The position numbers and the translations under genes are program-made. From Heterobasidion occidentale (lineage: Eukaryota > Basidiomycota > Agaricomycetes > Russulales > Bondarzewiaceae), in contig JBCAQO010000013.1 in the NCBI GenBank assembly GCA_039111635.1, forward strand, positions 620,001 to 684,000: 64,000 nucleotides of DNA, given 5' to 3'. Below, one piece after another: positions 50,223 to 61,653 of the stretch. A model generated the notes under the pieces. The model made no database searches. It was not told the DNA's origin and saw only the letters and a program-made list of their open reading frames with translations. Each line of letters starts with the position of its first letter. The stretch's first letter is position 1.

Positions 50223-52770
50223 ATGATCCTTTCATCTCTGCTAGCCCTCGGGCTCGCAACAGTCAACTCAGCTTTGCCCAAAAGGCAGGGTCCTTTGAGC
50301 AAGTCGGGGACACCCTCGTGAGCGCTATGATGGTTCGTTTCTCTGTCCCGACGCACGCCTGCCCTCGCTCACTCCCCCTCATTCGGTCGCCGCGACCGCA
50401 GATGTTCCTCGGCAACGAGGGCAAAATTTACATTCTTGACAAGGTGGAGGGCAACCCCACCCAAATCAACGGCCACTCCGCATACGCGGCCGTCTGGTCA
50501 GTCCTTGTTCCGCTGTAGTTCTCTCTCTCACGCACGTTGTCCGACTGACGCCGTGCCTTTGTCCTCCCACGCTCTCGTTGTAGGGACATCGCTACACGCA
50601 AGGTCACCGCCATGGACGTTCAAACGAACCCGTTCTGTGCCGCGGGCATGCACTTGCCCAACGGCTCCTTCGCTACTTTCGGTGGCAACGGCGCTATCAG
50701 CCCCGGGGGCAACCTCGGATCCGTCCTCAACCCCGGTGGCTCCTCCGCCAGCTTCGACGCGACCTACCAGGACTACGACGGCACCGCCGCGATCCGCATC
50801 ATCACCCCCTGCGAGGGCGACCTGACCTCGCCCGACTGCACCTGGTACGACTCTCCCAACGGCCTCAAGATGCAGAAGCACCGGTGGTACCCAGGATGCG
50901 AGCCCCTTGCTGATGGCTCCGTCGTCCTTGTTGGCGGTTTCACCAACGGGGCTACATTAACCGGAATACCCCCAACGACGATCCTGAGACCTCTCATGGC
51001 GCTGCGGAGCCGACTTACGAGTTTTATCCGTCCAAGGGCGACGCCCAGGTGATGAAGTTCATGATCCACACCAGCGGTTTGAACGCGTATGCGCACACGT
51101 ACTTGATGCCGTCCGGAAAGATGCTCGTGCAGGCTAACTACTCAACGGGCAAGCTCACTTTTGTTTCCCGTTTTCAAAACCATGCTCATGGCTTGTTACC
51201 CGCAGTTCTTTGGGATTATACCAACAACATCGAGACGGCTCTGCCTGACATGCCGAACCAGATCGTCCGCGTATACCCTGCGTCTGGTGCGACTGCCATG
51301 CTCCCCTTGACGCCCGCCAACAACTACACTCCGACTGTTCTTTTCTGCGGTGGTACCTTCATGCAGGACTCGGACTGGGGCAACTATTCTTTCCCCTATG
51401 CCAACACCTGGGAAATTCCCGCCTCGGCCGACTGCCAGCGCATCACCCCCGAGCGCACCGACGGCAAAGACGTTGCGTACGAGCAGGACGATGATATGCC
51501 CGTCGGCCGTACCATGGGCCAGTTCATCGCGCTCCCCAACGGCAAGCTCCTCGTGCTCAACGGCGGTGCCAACGGCACTGCTGGCTACGCGACCAACACC
51601 GGTGTGACTCTCTCGTACAGCCAGATGCCATACGGCATGTCGCTCGCCGCTGCCCCCGTCGGCCAGCCTGCGATCTACGACCCCACCGCAGCTTCGGGTA
51701 GTCGCTGGTCCACCGCGGGCTTCGATACATCGTCTATTGCGCGTCTATACCACTCTTCTGCCATCCTCCTTCCCGACGCGTCCGTCTTCGTCGCCGGTTC
51801 CAACCCGAACGTCGACTACAACGCTAGCACGTTCTTCCCCACCACGTACAAGGCTGAGATCTTTTACCCGTCCTACTTTGCGGCTTCGACGCGCCCCGTG
51901 CCGACCGGTATACCCAGTAAGCTGACCTATGGCGGCGACGCGTTCGATGTCTCGATCCCCGCTTCCTCCTATACGGGTTCTGCCAACGACGCCGCAGACA
52001 ACACCACTGTGTGGCTCATGCGCGGCGGGTTCACGACTCACGCGATGAACATGGGCCAGCGCGCTGTGCAGCTGAACAACACCTACACCGTCAACTCCAA
52101 CGGCTCCTTCGTCCTCCACGTCGCCCAGCCCCCGCCCAACGCCAACCTCTTCCAGCCCGGCCCTGGCATGGTCTTTGTCACCATCAACGGCATCCCGAGC
52201 AACGCAACAATGGTCCTCGTCGGTAACGGCCAGGTCGGCACACAGCCCACCCAAGCCGCGAGCGTGCTCCCGCCGAACGTCCGCGCGGACTCGGCCTCGG
52301 GCACGGCCGACGGCAGCAACAGTAACAGCAACTCGAGTGGGAGCGGCGACCAAGCCAACTCAGGCTCGTCGAACACGGGCGCGATCATCGGGGGCGTGGT
52401 CGCTGCGATCGCGGCGGTCGGGATACTCGGTGCGGTTTTCGGTATTTGTCTCGCACGCCGCCGCCGTGCCGCCGCCGCGCGAAGTGGGCCGTCGGCGTCG
52501 TCGACGTACCCGATGAGCACCACGAACGTCGCCGGTGGGGCTGGTGCCGGCGGGGCGGGCGCGGCGTCCTCCCGTGGGTTGCGCAGTTCTGATTCGAGCG
52601 CGTTCGTACCGTTGCAGGGTAATATGAGCACCGCCAGCCTCAATTCGCCGTACCGCGACGAGTACGAGGGCATGCGGGGGAGCGGGCAGTATGGGCGGAG
52701 CGGGGAGTACGATCCGTATTACGAGTCTGCGCCACGGTTGAGCACGAGCGCGGGGCCGCCGAGGTATTGA
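50223..52770 (+). CDS. Copper radical oxidase (glyoxal-oxidase type) with C-terminal membrane anchor, two frameshifts
   Basis: Extracellular oxidase that turns aldehydes or alcohols into acids with H2O2, feeding ligninolytic peroxidases. Exons 50223-50332, 50402-50496, 50584-51148 and 51206-52770. A signal peptide ('ILSSLLALGLATVNSA') precedes the catalytic beta-propeller. Radical/copper residues of the family are visible: 'NPFCAAGMH' (Cys of the Cys-Tyr cofactor), 'RWYPGCEPLADGS' (its Tyr), 'RLYHSSAILLPDASVFVAGS' (Tyr-His) and 'GFTTHAMNMGQR' (His). After a Ser/Asn/Gly linker comes one membrane helix ('IIGGVVAAIAAVGILGAVF') followed by 'CLARRRR' and a cytosolic tail of about 100 residues. Apparent base losses are near 50283-50292 and 50945-50957. 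The intron at 51149-51205 is GC-AG. Confidence 0.92.
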
Positions 52771-53558
52771 TCGTTGGGGCGCAGATTGGACTCGCTTGGG
52801 TTTCTCTTTTTTTTTTCTTCCGTCTTTTTTCCTTCTCTTTTTTCCTTCTTTCTTCTTGTCCTCATCCCTTCCTTTATTTCTCGTTCAAAGATATTCCGTC
52901 GTCGCGAGGATGATGACATGCTGCTTGATTTTTGCGACTTGCGTGTGTGCCCAGATGTATGTGACGACGTGCGTTCGGGCGCGGTCGGTCGGTCGGTCGG
53001 TCGGGTTGGTATCGGGAGCGCCGTTGTTATTTTTACGTGCGTTTCTCTTATTGTTTCACACCTAGTACGGAACACGGACATCAGAGCCCATCTCTACATA
53101 TCATTCCTGGATCCACTCCCTTCCGCCAACCCTCGGCGCCCGCTTCTAGTACTTACAAAGTTACTCTCTCATGAGTCTTCGTACGGTGTATTCCATTGAC
53201 GGTCGCGCGCCTTCCATCTTCCTATCCTCCAGCTGTTTGACTTTTTTTCTTTCTTTCTTTCTTTTTGTCACCCGTTCCAGGCAGGCAGATTGACAGACAG
53301 ACAGACGTACATACGCATCGATATCGATATACATACTTATCACACGCGGACTAGTATTACTAGACACTTGCCTGGAGAGATCTAAACTTCCCGCCGCCGT
53401 CGATAGCATATAAGGAACACGCGTGTAGTTTGAAGTTGTGTAGCGTCAAGAGATGCGGGATCGGACGTGATGGACGTTGGGTTTGGGGCCTAATGACATC
53501 TTTGTCTAATTCCACTCACTATCCTACAAGATATGAAACATGGGAACTCCGTGTAAGT
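52771..53558. other. Convergent spacer with simple repeats
   Basis: No gene. Contains T/C-rich runs (about 52800-52870 and 53240-53268), a (GGTC)n run near 52985-53004 and a cagacagacagac run near 53290-53305. Confidence 0.5.
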
Positions 53559-56500
53559 CTAGTAGTATCCTTCTTGAAGGCTCTTTATAAGCTCATCGTT
53601 CGCGAGGATATCAAAGTGACCGCCGTTCACGCGAATGATGCGAGCGTCGGGGAAACACATACGTGTTCCGAGATCAGCCCAATCCTCTCTGTACTGCTCA
53701 GGGAGCGTTCCGATCATGCCCTCCGATGCCATGTAGATGGACACCGGCGCCTTGACGGCCTTCATCCAGTCCAGCAGCGGCTCCATAGAGCGCTTCCCGC
53801 CCGTCGAGCCGTGAGCGCCCTGCGTCAGCATGAATTCGACCATGAGGTTCATGAACTTCTCCACGGTCTTCCAGTACGTCTGGCTGAACTCGGGCGTCGG
53901 CAGCCCGTTGAACGCGTCCCAGAGCTCGTTCGCGAGCTGGTGGCGCCGGGGCACCTTGCCGCCGCCGTCGCGCCGCAGCGCGTCGCAGATGCCCTCCATG
54001 CACACCTTGTGGAACCCGCGCCGCGCGACGGGATCGTCGAGGTCAAATTCGTCGAGGCCGTAGACCGGGCACTGGAACATGGTCGGGAAGTGGTCCAGCA
54101 TCGCGAGCTGCGCCACTTCGTCGCCGTTGTCCTCGAACATCTTCGCGAGCGCGAGCGCGATGATGCTTGTCGCCGAGAATGCGGAGAGCCGGTAGGGTCC
54201 GCTGCTCTGCTGTTCCTGAAAGCGACGTCAGGATGTGGTTCGCTGGGGACGCGCGAGAACCGACCTTGATCTTTCGATAATAGAAAGAGGTTTGCTCAGC
54301 CAAGGAGGTGAGGGGAGTGTCGGGGGTAACCTGGATGACCCACAGCGCCGATCTGAACTTCTCTTGCAAAGGTCCGAATGCGTGGACAGTGCCACCTGCG
54401 CCTGAACGACTGTTTATCCAAAAGAATGATGCATCAAAAGGGATCGAGCTTGCCATGTATAACAATGAGTGGCGGTTCTCCGGACCCTTCCCGCAGCTTG
54501 ATGATCGTCTGTCCGACCTGACCGAGCGTCGGCCACTGAAAGGTTTGCTCGGCCGTATCTGCCTCCTCTGGTGCCTCGGGTTCGCTCGACGGGGTGCTGT
54601 TCTGTGCCATGAAGACAACGCCAAATATGAACGCGCTAAGGTTGGCGATTGAGGGGAAGTTGAATACGAAGTCTATCGGGAGTGCACGGATGCTTGCAGA
54701 CGGTAGTGGGCTGGATTTACGAAGCGCAAGGAGGATGGAGTTGCGAATCCACGTCGCCGATAGACTGCGGGAAAATTGGGTCACTAAGTCCAACATCCAT
54801 GTACTGTGCCTAGCTCACCTGTCTGCTCCCAACTGGAAAATGTCGTCCCCATCTGCTAGATCTTCTTTGCCCACGACTTTTCTCACAGTGGTGCGAATGA
54901 ATTGCGTGATGCCGTTCAAATCCCAAGTCCCCGGCGGCACGATATCGTCCTGTGAGGATTCCTCCACCGCAGTATAGAGAGCTTGAATTTCGGGAGCATA
55001 GTCCTCTATGACGGCTTTCCTGCGTGGCGTTCCCTTCGGTGTGAAAGAAAAGGGCTTGGAGGGGGAAGAGAGGATGATCATCTGCTCAGGGTTGTGTGTT
55101 GTCATTACCGTGTATTGCTAGCGCTCGTTGTGAGTCGACGCAATAGACCAGACTTGCCTCGCGAAACAACCGGCTATGAGATGGTGCCCAAGCATTCGCC
55201 TCCTCAACAACCGGCCTTCATCAAAATGTCAGTGAAAGACCCTCACACGATCAAACTCTACTTACCAAATCTCCCTACGAAACTGTGCCAGTGCTTCTGT
55301 ATCCTCGGGGTCGATATGGTGGCCTGGAGTAGGATCAATTATGACACCGTTCTGAAACCTCCCACGACCGAATATCACAGCATTCGCCACTAGGGGATGC
55401 TTGACCAAGATTTTCTCTGAAGAACGAGTCATGCGCCTATGTATTAGAAATATCATCAGGTCGCATACCTATGGGAGCTGGATTAGTCTAAACGCCAAAG
55501 TCAGTGAACTGTCCTTGTACACCTTGACGGGCAGGTTACCTTTTCACCGGTGCTCAACATAATTTGATCGTCTGCGCGCCCGAAAACCTTGTAATATCCG
55601 GCCAAACGCTGATGAGGAATGAGCAAATCGCTCGTCGCAAAACCTTTGCGTCCGTCGATGGTCGCGTTGAACACGGACGGCGTGTGCGTGGAGCGTTCCT
55701 ATCAGATTGATGAGTCGTACTCAGACTCCAGAGCAAAGTCGCATGCGGAGCACACCATAAAAACGGCCTCAAATGCACCACTATCGTCATCTTGCGGGAG
55801 GAACACCGGTTCACAGTGGCTCGAAATCCTAGATAGCAAGGCAGTCACGTCAGAAAGGGATGAATCTGGGCTGCACTGATCGACCCACTTGAAGTACTCC
55901 CAGTCAGGGCCTAGTGGCTGCTCGAGGACGAAGCAACTCATTCCGCCATTTCCGTACTGTGTGAAGACCGGTGAGCGGATTCTCCATGATGGCCAGTAGA
56001 TGACGAACGCAGCATAGTATGGGGTAACGAACACTCCGTTAGCAGCGAGCGCATCGCCGGTGTCTTTACTCAACGGGCCTCCACACCAGAGCTGAGAAGA
56101 TCAGACAGCTCAGCACAGATTGTGGGAGGATCCACGCTCTACTTACCAGCCTCTGCAGTTTCGCCAAATGCGAGACAGCTCTCGGATCCTTCTGCCAGGC
56201 CTGCGCATGCCGATAATGATGTCACTGGTCAGTAGAATGCCCTTTCGAAAAGCCGGTGAAGGAGGGGACAGATGATAGACAGACCTCTATGTAACTTGGA
56301 ACACAGAACACCATAGTGCTCCGCGTCGCGACCACAGATTCCAGAAAGTTGTGCGGGTTCGGTATCGTGACGGGTATCGCTGGCTTGAATACAGCAAGTG
56401 TCATTCCGGAGGCAGCTGCCCAGAAGGGGGTAATGACTCCCATCGCATGGAAAAGGGCAAGAGATTGGCAACCGAGGACCTCGCCACAAAGATCGACTTC

Positions 56501-57351
56501 CCCATACCCTGTCCCCGAATGTGAGCCTCTTGGACGTATAGGGTACGAAAGATCTACGCACAGGTTCCTTTGCCCCACTCAAGGAGGGCGCGATGCGTGA
56601 GAGGTATGGGCTTGGGGAAATTCGTTGAACCTGGAAGAAAGACAAGGTAAGATCTCGCATTCGACAAGATAATACATAGTTGTTTCTCACCAGATGAATG
56701 CAAAATGATCGCAACGTCATCCATGCTTGGGGTTTGCATTTGAGGAAGAGGCTCAAATGATACCGCTGCGTCGTGAAAGAGCTCCTCAAATCGCGGAATG
56801 TCTCGAACAGCAATCGTGCCTCCATTTTTCTGGAGGATATCCACGGCTTTGTGAACGATGTCCTGTGTCACGGTGTCCGCTGAGGTGAGTAGGAAATCGG
56901 ATTGAGTGATAGACAGGAGGTGGGCGATTGCAGGCGGCGAGTTGCGTGGAGAGACGAGAAAAGCACAATAACCTGCGCGAATAATGCCGATCATAGTAGC
57001 AACGTAAGTCATAGAATCTGGTGATCGTCTGTTAACACAGTGGTCATGGAGTAAATGGGGAGATATAATACCTGCAGCTGCTAAGACTGCAAGGATTGGG
57101 ACCTTCTTCGAGGACGACAGAGCATGGTCCATGTTCATTTGGTATTCTGTGAACGTGCGCGCCGCACGGTGTGCCGCGCGCATGAAGTGATCATACGTGA
57201 CGTGGGCGAGACTTTCCGTGGTATCTTCAAACACAAACAGCGGATGGTCTCCACTTTCTTGTGCATGGAAGTCAAAAACCTGCGGGATGGAGAGCGTACC
57301 ATCCAGCGGAGGTACAGTGAAGGTTGTACTTCGAGTCGCCTGCGACTTCAT
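53559..57351 (-). CDS. NRPS-like A-T-TE synthetase
   Basis: Three-domain adenylate-forming enzyme: adenylation (57351 to about 55170), carrier (about 55080-54640) and thioesterase (about 54560-53559). The A domain shows 'HSSGSTNFPKPIPLTHR', 'GEVDLCGEVLGCQSLALFHA', 'TVDG'-equivalent 'NATIDGRKGFATSDLL', 'YYKVFGRADDQIMLSTGEK' and 'VIFGRGRFQNGVIIDP'. The carrier site is 'DDIFQLGADSLSATWIRN' with the phosphopantetheine Ser. The TE begins 'PPLIVIHGGGTVHAFGPLQ' and carries 'YRLSAFSATS' as nucleophile loop, ending 'VNGGHFDILANDELIKSL'. There are about 13 exons with two GC-AG introns (55157-55082 and 54452-54396) and a 19-nt microexon (55487-55469, TNPAPI). The frame is intact. The same A-T-TE order makes fungal aryl-acid dimers such as atromentin and polyporic acid, but the substrate here is unknown. 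Start chosen at the first ATG before 'QATRSTTFTVPPLDG'. Confidence 0.9.
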
Positions 57352-58228
57352 GGGCGGTAGCTGCAAGTATGTTGGAGATCAAGTTCAGAGAAATTCCCAA
57401 GGTCGAATGGGCGTCAGTCTAGATGCAGGGTCATGGTGCAAATAACCTAAGTACTGTAATGAGATCAAGGGTATGCATTGGTGCATGTCTCGACGTCGGG
57501 CCGAGGTAGAGGAGGGCAGTAGAACGGTGCTCAGCGCTCAGATTTCGTACGATTTTCGAACCCAGCGGAACTCGATCTCCGAAGGCACAAGATTGCCTGT
57601 GATCACATGCCCAGTCTCTTTCCTTCTCTTTCGCGCCCACTTGCCTTCGATTCGCCGCTGGCGCGTTGTCCAGACCTGGGACTCCGTTTCTTCGTCTGAC
57701 GCCAGCCTCCGACTCGCTCGAAATCGTCATTCTGCACTCCCATCGCGCATGCTTTACCCGTCAACAGTATGTGTCAGTGGCCTTCCCTCCGTGATATACT
57801 AAACACCGAGACACACTGTTGATTACCTCCAAAAGCCTTGTAGAACCTTGCGAGGCCACGATCATTTCGTCTATCAAGTAATCAGCATACACATGCATCG
57901 AACTCCCATCTTTGACGGTCGGAGAAAGTTCAGCACCTGGAGGAAAATCCCCTCAGATCCGTCATACTCGATCTATCATCCGTTTCTTTGATTCTCTTTA
58001 GTAGTTGTGGTAGACCTCATGGAGAAGTGCAGAGCAGAACAATTTGGGCATAAATGATGACCTAGGTGCGTTATGCACCCTGTATACCGGATTTTTCTCG
58101 TCCCGTACACATGTATCCTAGCATATTGTGCCAATATTTGGATTCATCGTTTCTTCAAATAAAAACCCTGCCTTTAATGATTTAGTTGCAGACGTCCTTT
58201 CCAGGCATCAGTCACTTCCATCAACTCT
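57352..58228. promoter_or_regulatory. Divergent intergenic region of the metabolite cluster
   Basis: 877 nt between the starts of the A-T-TE gene (minus) and the methyltransferase (plus). Open frames here are short and unconvincing. It would hold shared control elements if the two genes are co-regulated; I cannot name a specific operator. Confidence 0.4.
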
Positions 58229-59472
58229 ATGACTCTCGTTATTCCGCCCTCCCATGTTATGGCACCCTGCTTGCCCAAATATGACTTACAGTCCTCGCAA
58301 CCATCCACTATTTTCGACAGTTCCGCTCAAATGACCCACGCAGAGCGAGTTTATCATTCCGTCCCGAGTTCCCCATACTGTCTGCCATCGGACGAGGCAG
58401 AGCGCCAGCGACTCATCCGTCAGCATTTCGCTTTGAAGAAATTTGCTGGACACGGAGAACTTCTCGCTAGCCCTCTTGAAATCCCAGAGGATGCCTTTGT
58501 TCTCGATTCGGGCACTGGAAGCGGTGCGTATTCTCATCTAATTTACGCGTCTACTTAATTGTTCTATTAGGTGTATGGGCTCTGGACTTTTCCAAGCAGG
58601 TGTCCCTGTCCGTCACGATCTACGCAATTGATATCGAGACGCGTCTGTTCCCATCAGAGCGACCTCCAAATGTGATTTTCAACGCCGGTTCAGTTCTCAG
58701 GCTATCCCCGTCATGGACCGCCAAGTTTAGTCTAATCCACCAGCGCCTGCTGCTCTACGCGCTTCGACTGCCAGACTGGGTCACCGCTCTCTCGGAGATG
58801 TTTCGGTGCACCAAGCCAGGTGGAACCGTCCAGCTTACGGAAGTCATTACGCCGCCGAACAGCAGTGCAGGGCCGTGCAATCGCAAGTGGGCAGCTGTTC
58901 TTGAAGCTTTCTGCGCTAGCCGCGGCCTCGTGCTGCACTGCGCACGGATCCTACCCGACCTCCTGAAGGCGGCAGGGTTTGAAGATATCACAACTTACGA
59001 GACTGGTGTAATCCTTGGCTCCAAGGGTGGCGACGCGGGAATGGAGGTTAGGAGAAGCAGGATCGGTATATGAAAACTTCCTGAATTCTCGCAGTCATGT
59101 TCTTCTCACTAATTGGTGTGCCCTGGCGTCTTAGGTGCGTTCCGCGGCATGAAATTGCCGATCTTGAATGCTGGTTCGTGTTGATGGACATGATTTCTCT
59201 TGATGTCCCTAACGCGTCTTCTTTCAAAAGGCGGATTTGGAGTTATCTCATCCGGAGATGCATTTGACGAACTCCTTGACGATGTTGAGCGCGAGTGGGA
59301 GGAGACTGGTCTCGCGGAGGCAGGTTACGTCCATATTGTTGCGCGGCACCCTCTAGACGCCGTAGCGTCGCCCAACAATGCAGTCGGGGGTTCGGCGCTG
59401 GCGGTTGTGTCTTCTTTCCATGCGATCGTCCGCACGGCACTTTACAATTTGGCGGGGTATGATAGGAACTAA
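58229..59472 (+). CDS. SAM-dependent methyltransferase (UMTA/LaeA-like)
   Basis: Class I methyltransferase. Exons 58229-58523, 58571-59065, 59135-59173 and 59231-59472 agree in phase, about 356 residues. The SAM-binding motif I is 'AFVLDSGTGSGVWALDFSKQ', followed by the acidic 'IYAIDIE', 'FRCTKPGGTVQLTEV' (post-motif) and the UMTA-type C-terminus 'GAFRGMKLPILNAGGFGVIS' and 'LLDDVEREWEETGLAEAGY'. Such proteins are common in basidiomycete metabolite clusters, acting either on the product or, like LaeA, on regulation. Here the neighbours (A-T-TE synthetase, MFS transporter) favour a tailoring step. The third exon is only 39 nt. Frame intact. Confidence 0.85.
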
Positions 59473-59854
59473 CGTCATGTTGGAGATAGTCTTCCTATGC
59501 ATCTCAAATTCAGTCCCGCACAGGCGGTTATTGTGCAACATCAGCGATCGCGGTGCTGCTTTCCTATTAGGGACACATAAGACCCAAAGGCACATCTGAA
59601 GTTTTATGATATCATCACATGCTGATTTCATTTGACTGCCTGCAGAAATTGTTCCTGCTAAGAGACAACTGAACGGCTGCGTCCGAACTTGTGTAGTAAG
59701 TAAGAATCTCAAATGTTCAAAGGAACAATGTATTTCATGACCCCAACAAACATCTTCAACTAGTTGCTATCAGATTTAGGTGCGACTATTCTCGCATCCA
59801 ATTTTCGCTTGTTCAAGTATGCGATAATGAGCAGGCCAGCCGACCCAATCTCAG

Positions 59855-61653
59855 TCACCTAGAGAACGGAATGATGAGCCCGTCTGCTGCCATGGATAAT
59901 AAGGAGACAAGGCACCCCAGCGAAGACGCAGCCTGCCCACCACCGATTTTGTGTGCCGACGATGTGGAAGCAATGGGCGTGCCGATAAGAAGCGCTAGCC
60001 CGACTGGCATGCAGGCGAGGCCGAGCCTTACACTATTACGAGGAAGCAAGGTTGAGAATTAGGTCAATGGAAAGTCAGGGATTATGCCCCACCCTGATTC
60101 TCCGACATTCGGATCCAAGCAGAGTACGGCAGGGAAATAGAGGGATACGACTGTGAAAGAAGTAAGTGTGTGTTATGGAGAGACCTCAGCCGGGCGAGAA
60201 CCGATGCCTACCCGACCCTGAGAAGAAACCGTAACTAGCGAAGACCGGTAAGCAAATTGCAGCAAAATAGGTTAGAAGGAAGCACGCACAGAATGCAGAA
60301 GACAACGATCGATGCGGGGTGTGTACAGACGAGCATCAAAATTGCAAGGACACCCGCGAGCGCCGTACACGGCATGTATACCTCGAAGACACCCCATCGA
60401 TCTGCAAGCCAATTCGGTAGAATCCGCCCAAAGATACTGCTAATGTTGATGATAGCCAGGAGCCACGATGAAAGTCCAGGTGATATGCCATGCGACTCCG
60501 CGAAGAGCTGTACCATGAAATTGGGGAACCAGAGCCCAAGGCAGACCACAAAGCCATAGGTGATCGTCAAGACGTAGGAGACATTTTTGAAGAGCGCGCG
60601 TATGGGCGGCGTTTTTCGCGGTGACGACTCCTCCGAGGGTTGTTGTGCCGGTGCAATCCAACCCTTTGGGTGTGTGCGCATGAGTAGATTCGCAGCGATG
60701 AGGCACCCAAGGCATATGAATGCGCAGATGCGGATGCCCCATTTGAACCCAATCGAGCCATTCAAGAAATGGCTGAAGAGTACCGAAAAGAAAAAGCCGC
60801 CGACTGACGTGCCTGTCGTTGTGATACCCTGGAGGTGTTCAGCACATACTTTTGACTATAGACAGAAATAAGACGACAATACCATGGCAAGTGCTCGTCG
60901 TCGCGTGAAATGGTTAGGCACTATCCCAGATGTCGGAAGAAAGCATATTCCAAGACCGGCGCCCATACCGATGCCTTGCGCAAGGAAGACTTGATAATAT
61001 TGACCTTCATGCGCGAGGGAGAGCATAAACAAGCTGAAATATTTCGGTCAGGGAGAACCCTAATTCACTTGACGAAGCCCACCTGAACAGAAAAACCAAT
61101 GTCCCCACGAACACTGTCCAATGGAAATGGCCTGCGTCCAACCTAAATAAAACCCCAGTTTGCGTCACGATGGGAACCGTTGGGCGGGCACTCGAGTCCA
61201 TGGGTCATGCTCACAGTTGTCCCACCGACAGCCCAAAGAAGTACTCAAGGAACAGTGGTGCTGTGCCAATCCATGAGAGATCCGACAGAGTGTACCGTGT
61301 CAGGAAATGTTGCGCATAATATGTTTGTGTGACGCCAAATGAAGTAACTGTGCCGACCATGCAGAACTGGATGAACCAAGCACCAGCAACTGCGTGAGGC
61401 AAAAATCAGCAGACGACTGGCTCTCAAGGATTTGGATGACGTTACCGGCGCACCACCCTCGCAGCCCGCCATCGAGTGATACAGGTTGAGGGGATGAAGT
61501 GTTTCCCGAGGTTGATGAACGCTCCTCAACCTTTGAAGGTCCAGACTGATTCAGCAACGATCGCGACTGTGACGATGACGATATATGCACCTGGGCACTG
61601 GGAGCCTTCTCTGAGACGGCTGGGCTTGAGAGTACTGGAGCCACTGCGTTCAT
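59855..61653 (-). CDS. MFS transporter, monocarboxylate-permease-like
   Basis: Twelve-helix major facilitator of the fungal MCT-like group, a likely exporter for the cluster product. The hydrophilic Ser-rich N-terminus ends at the family motif 'DGGLRGWCAG'. Helices follow in 'GAWFIQFCMVGTVTSFGVTQ', 'GTLVFLF', 'QGIGMGAGLGICFLPTSGIV', 'GITTTGTSVGGFFFSVLF', 'WLLAIINISSIFGRILPNWL' and 'GVLAILMLVC'. Exons 61653-61446 and 61389 onward agree in phase down to about 60250. The last 400 nt still read as the family ('YGFFSG', 'VSLYFPAV', 'TQNRWWAGCVFAGV') but in changing frames, so at least two further indels (about 60240-60260 and 59930) or unrecognised introns are present and the exact stop is uncertain. 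Convergent with the methyltransferase. Confidence 0.82.
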
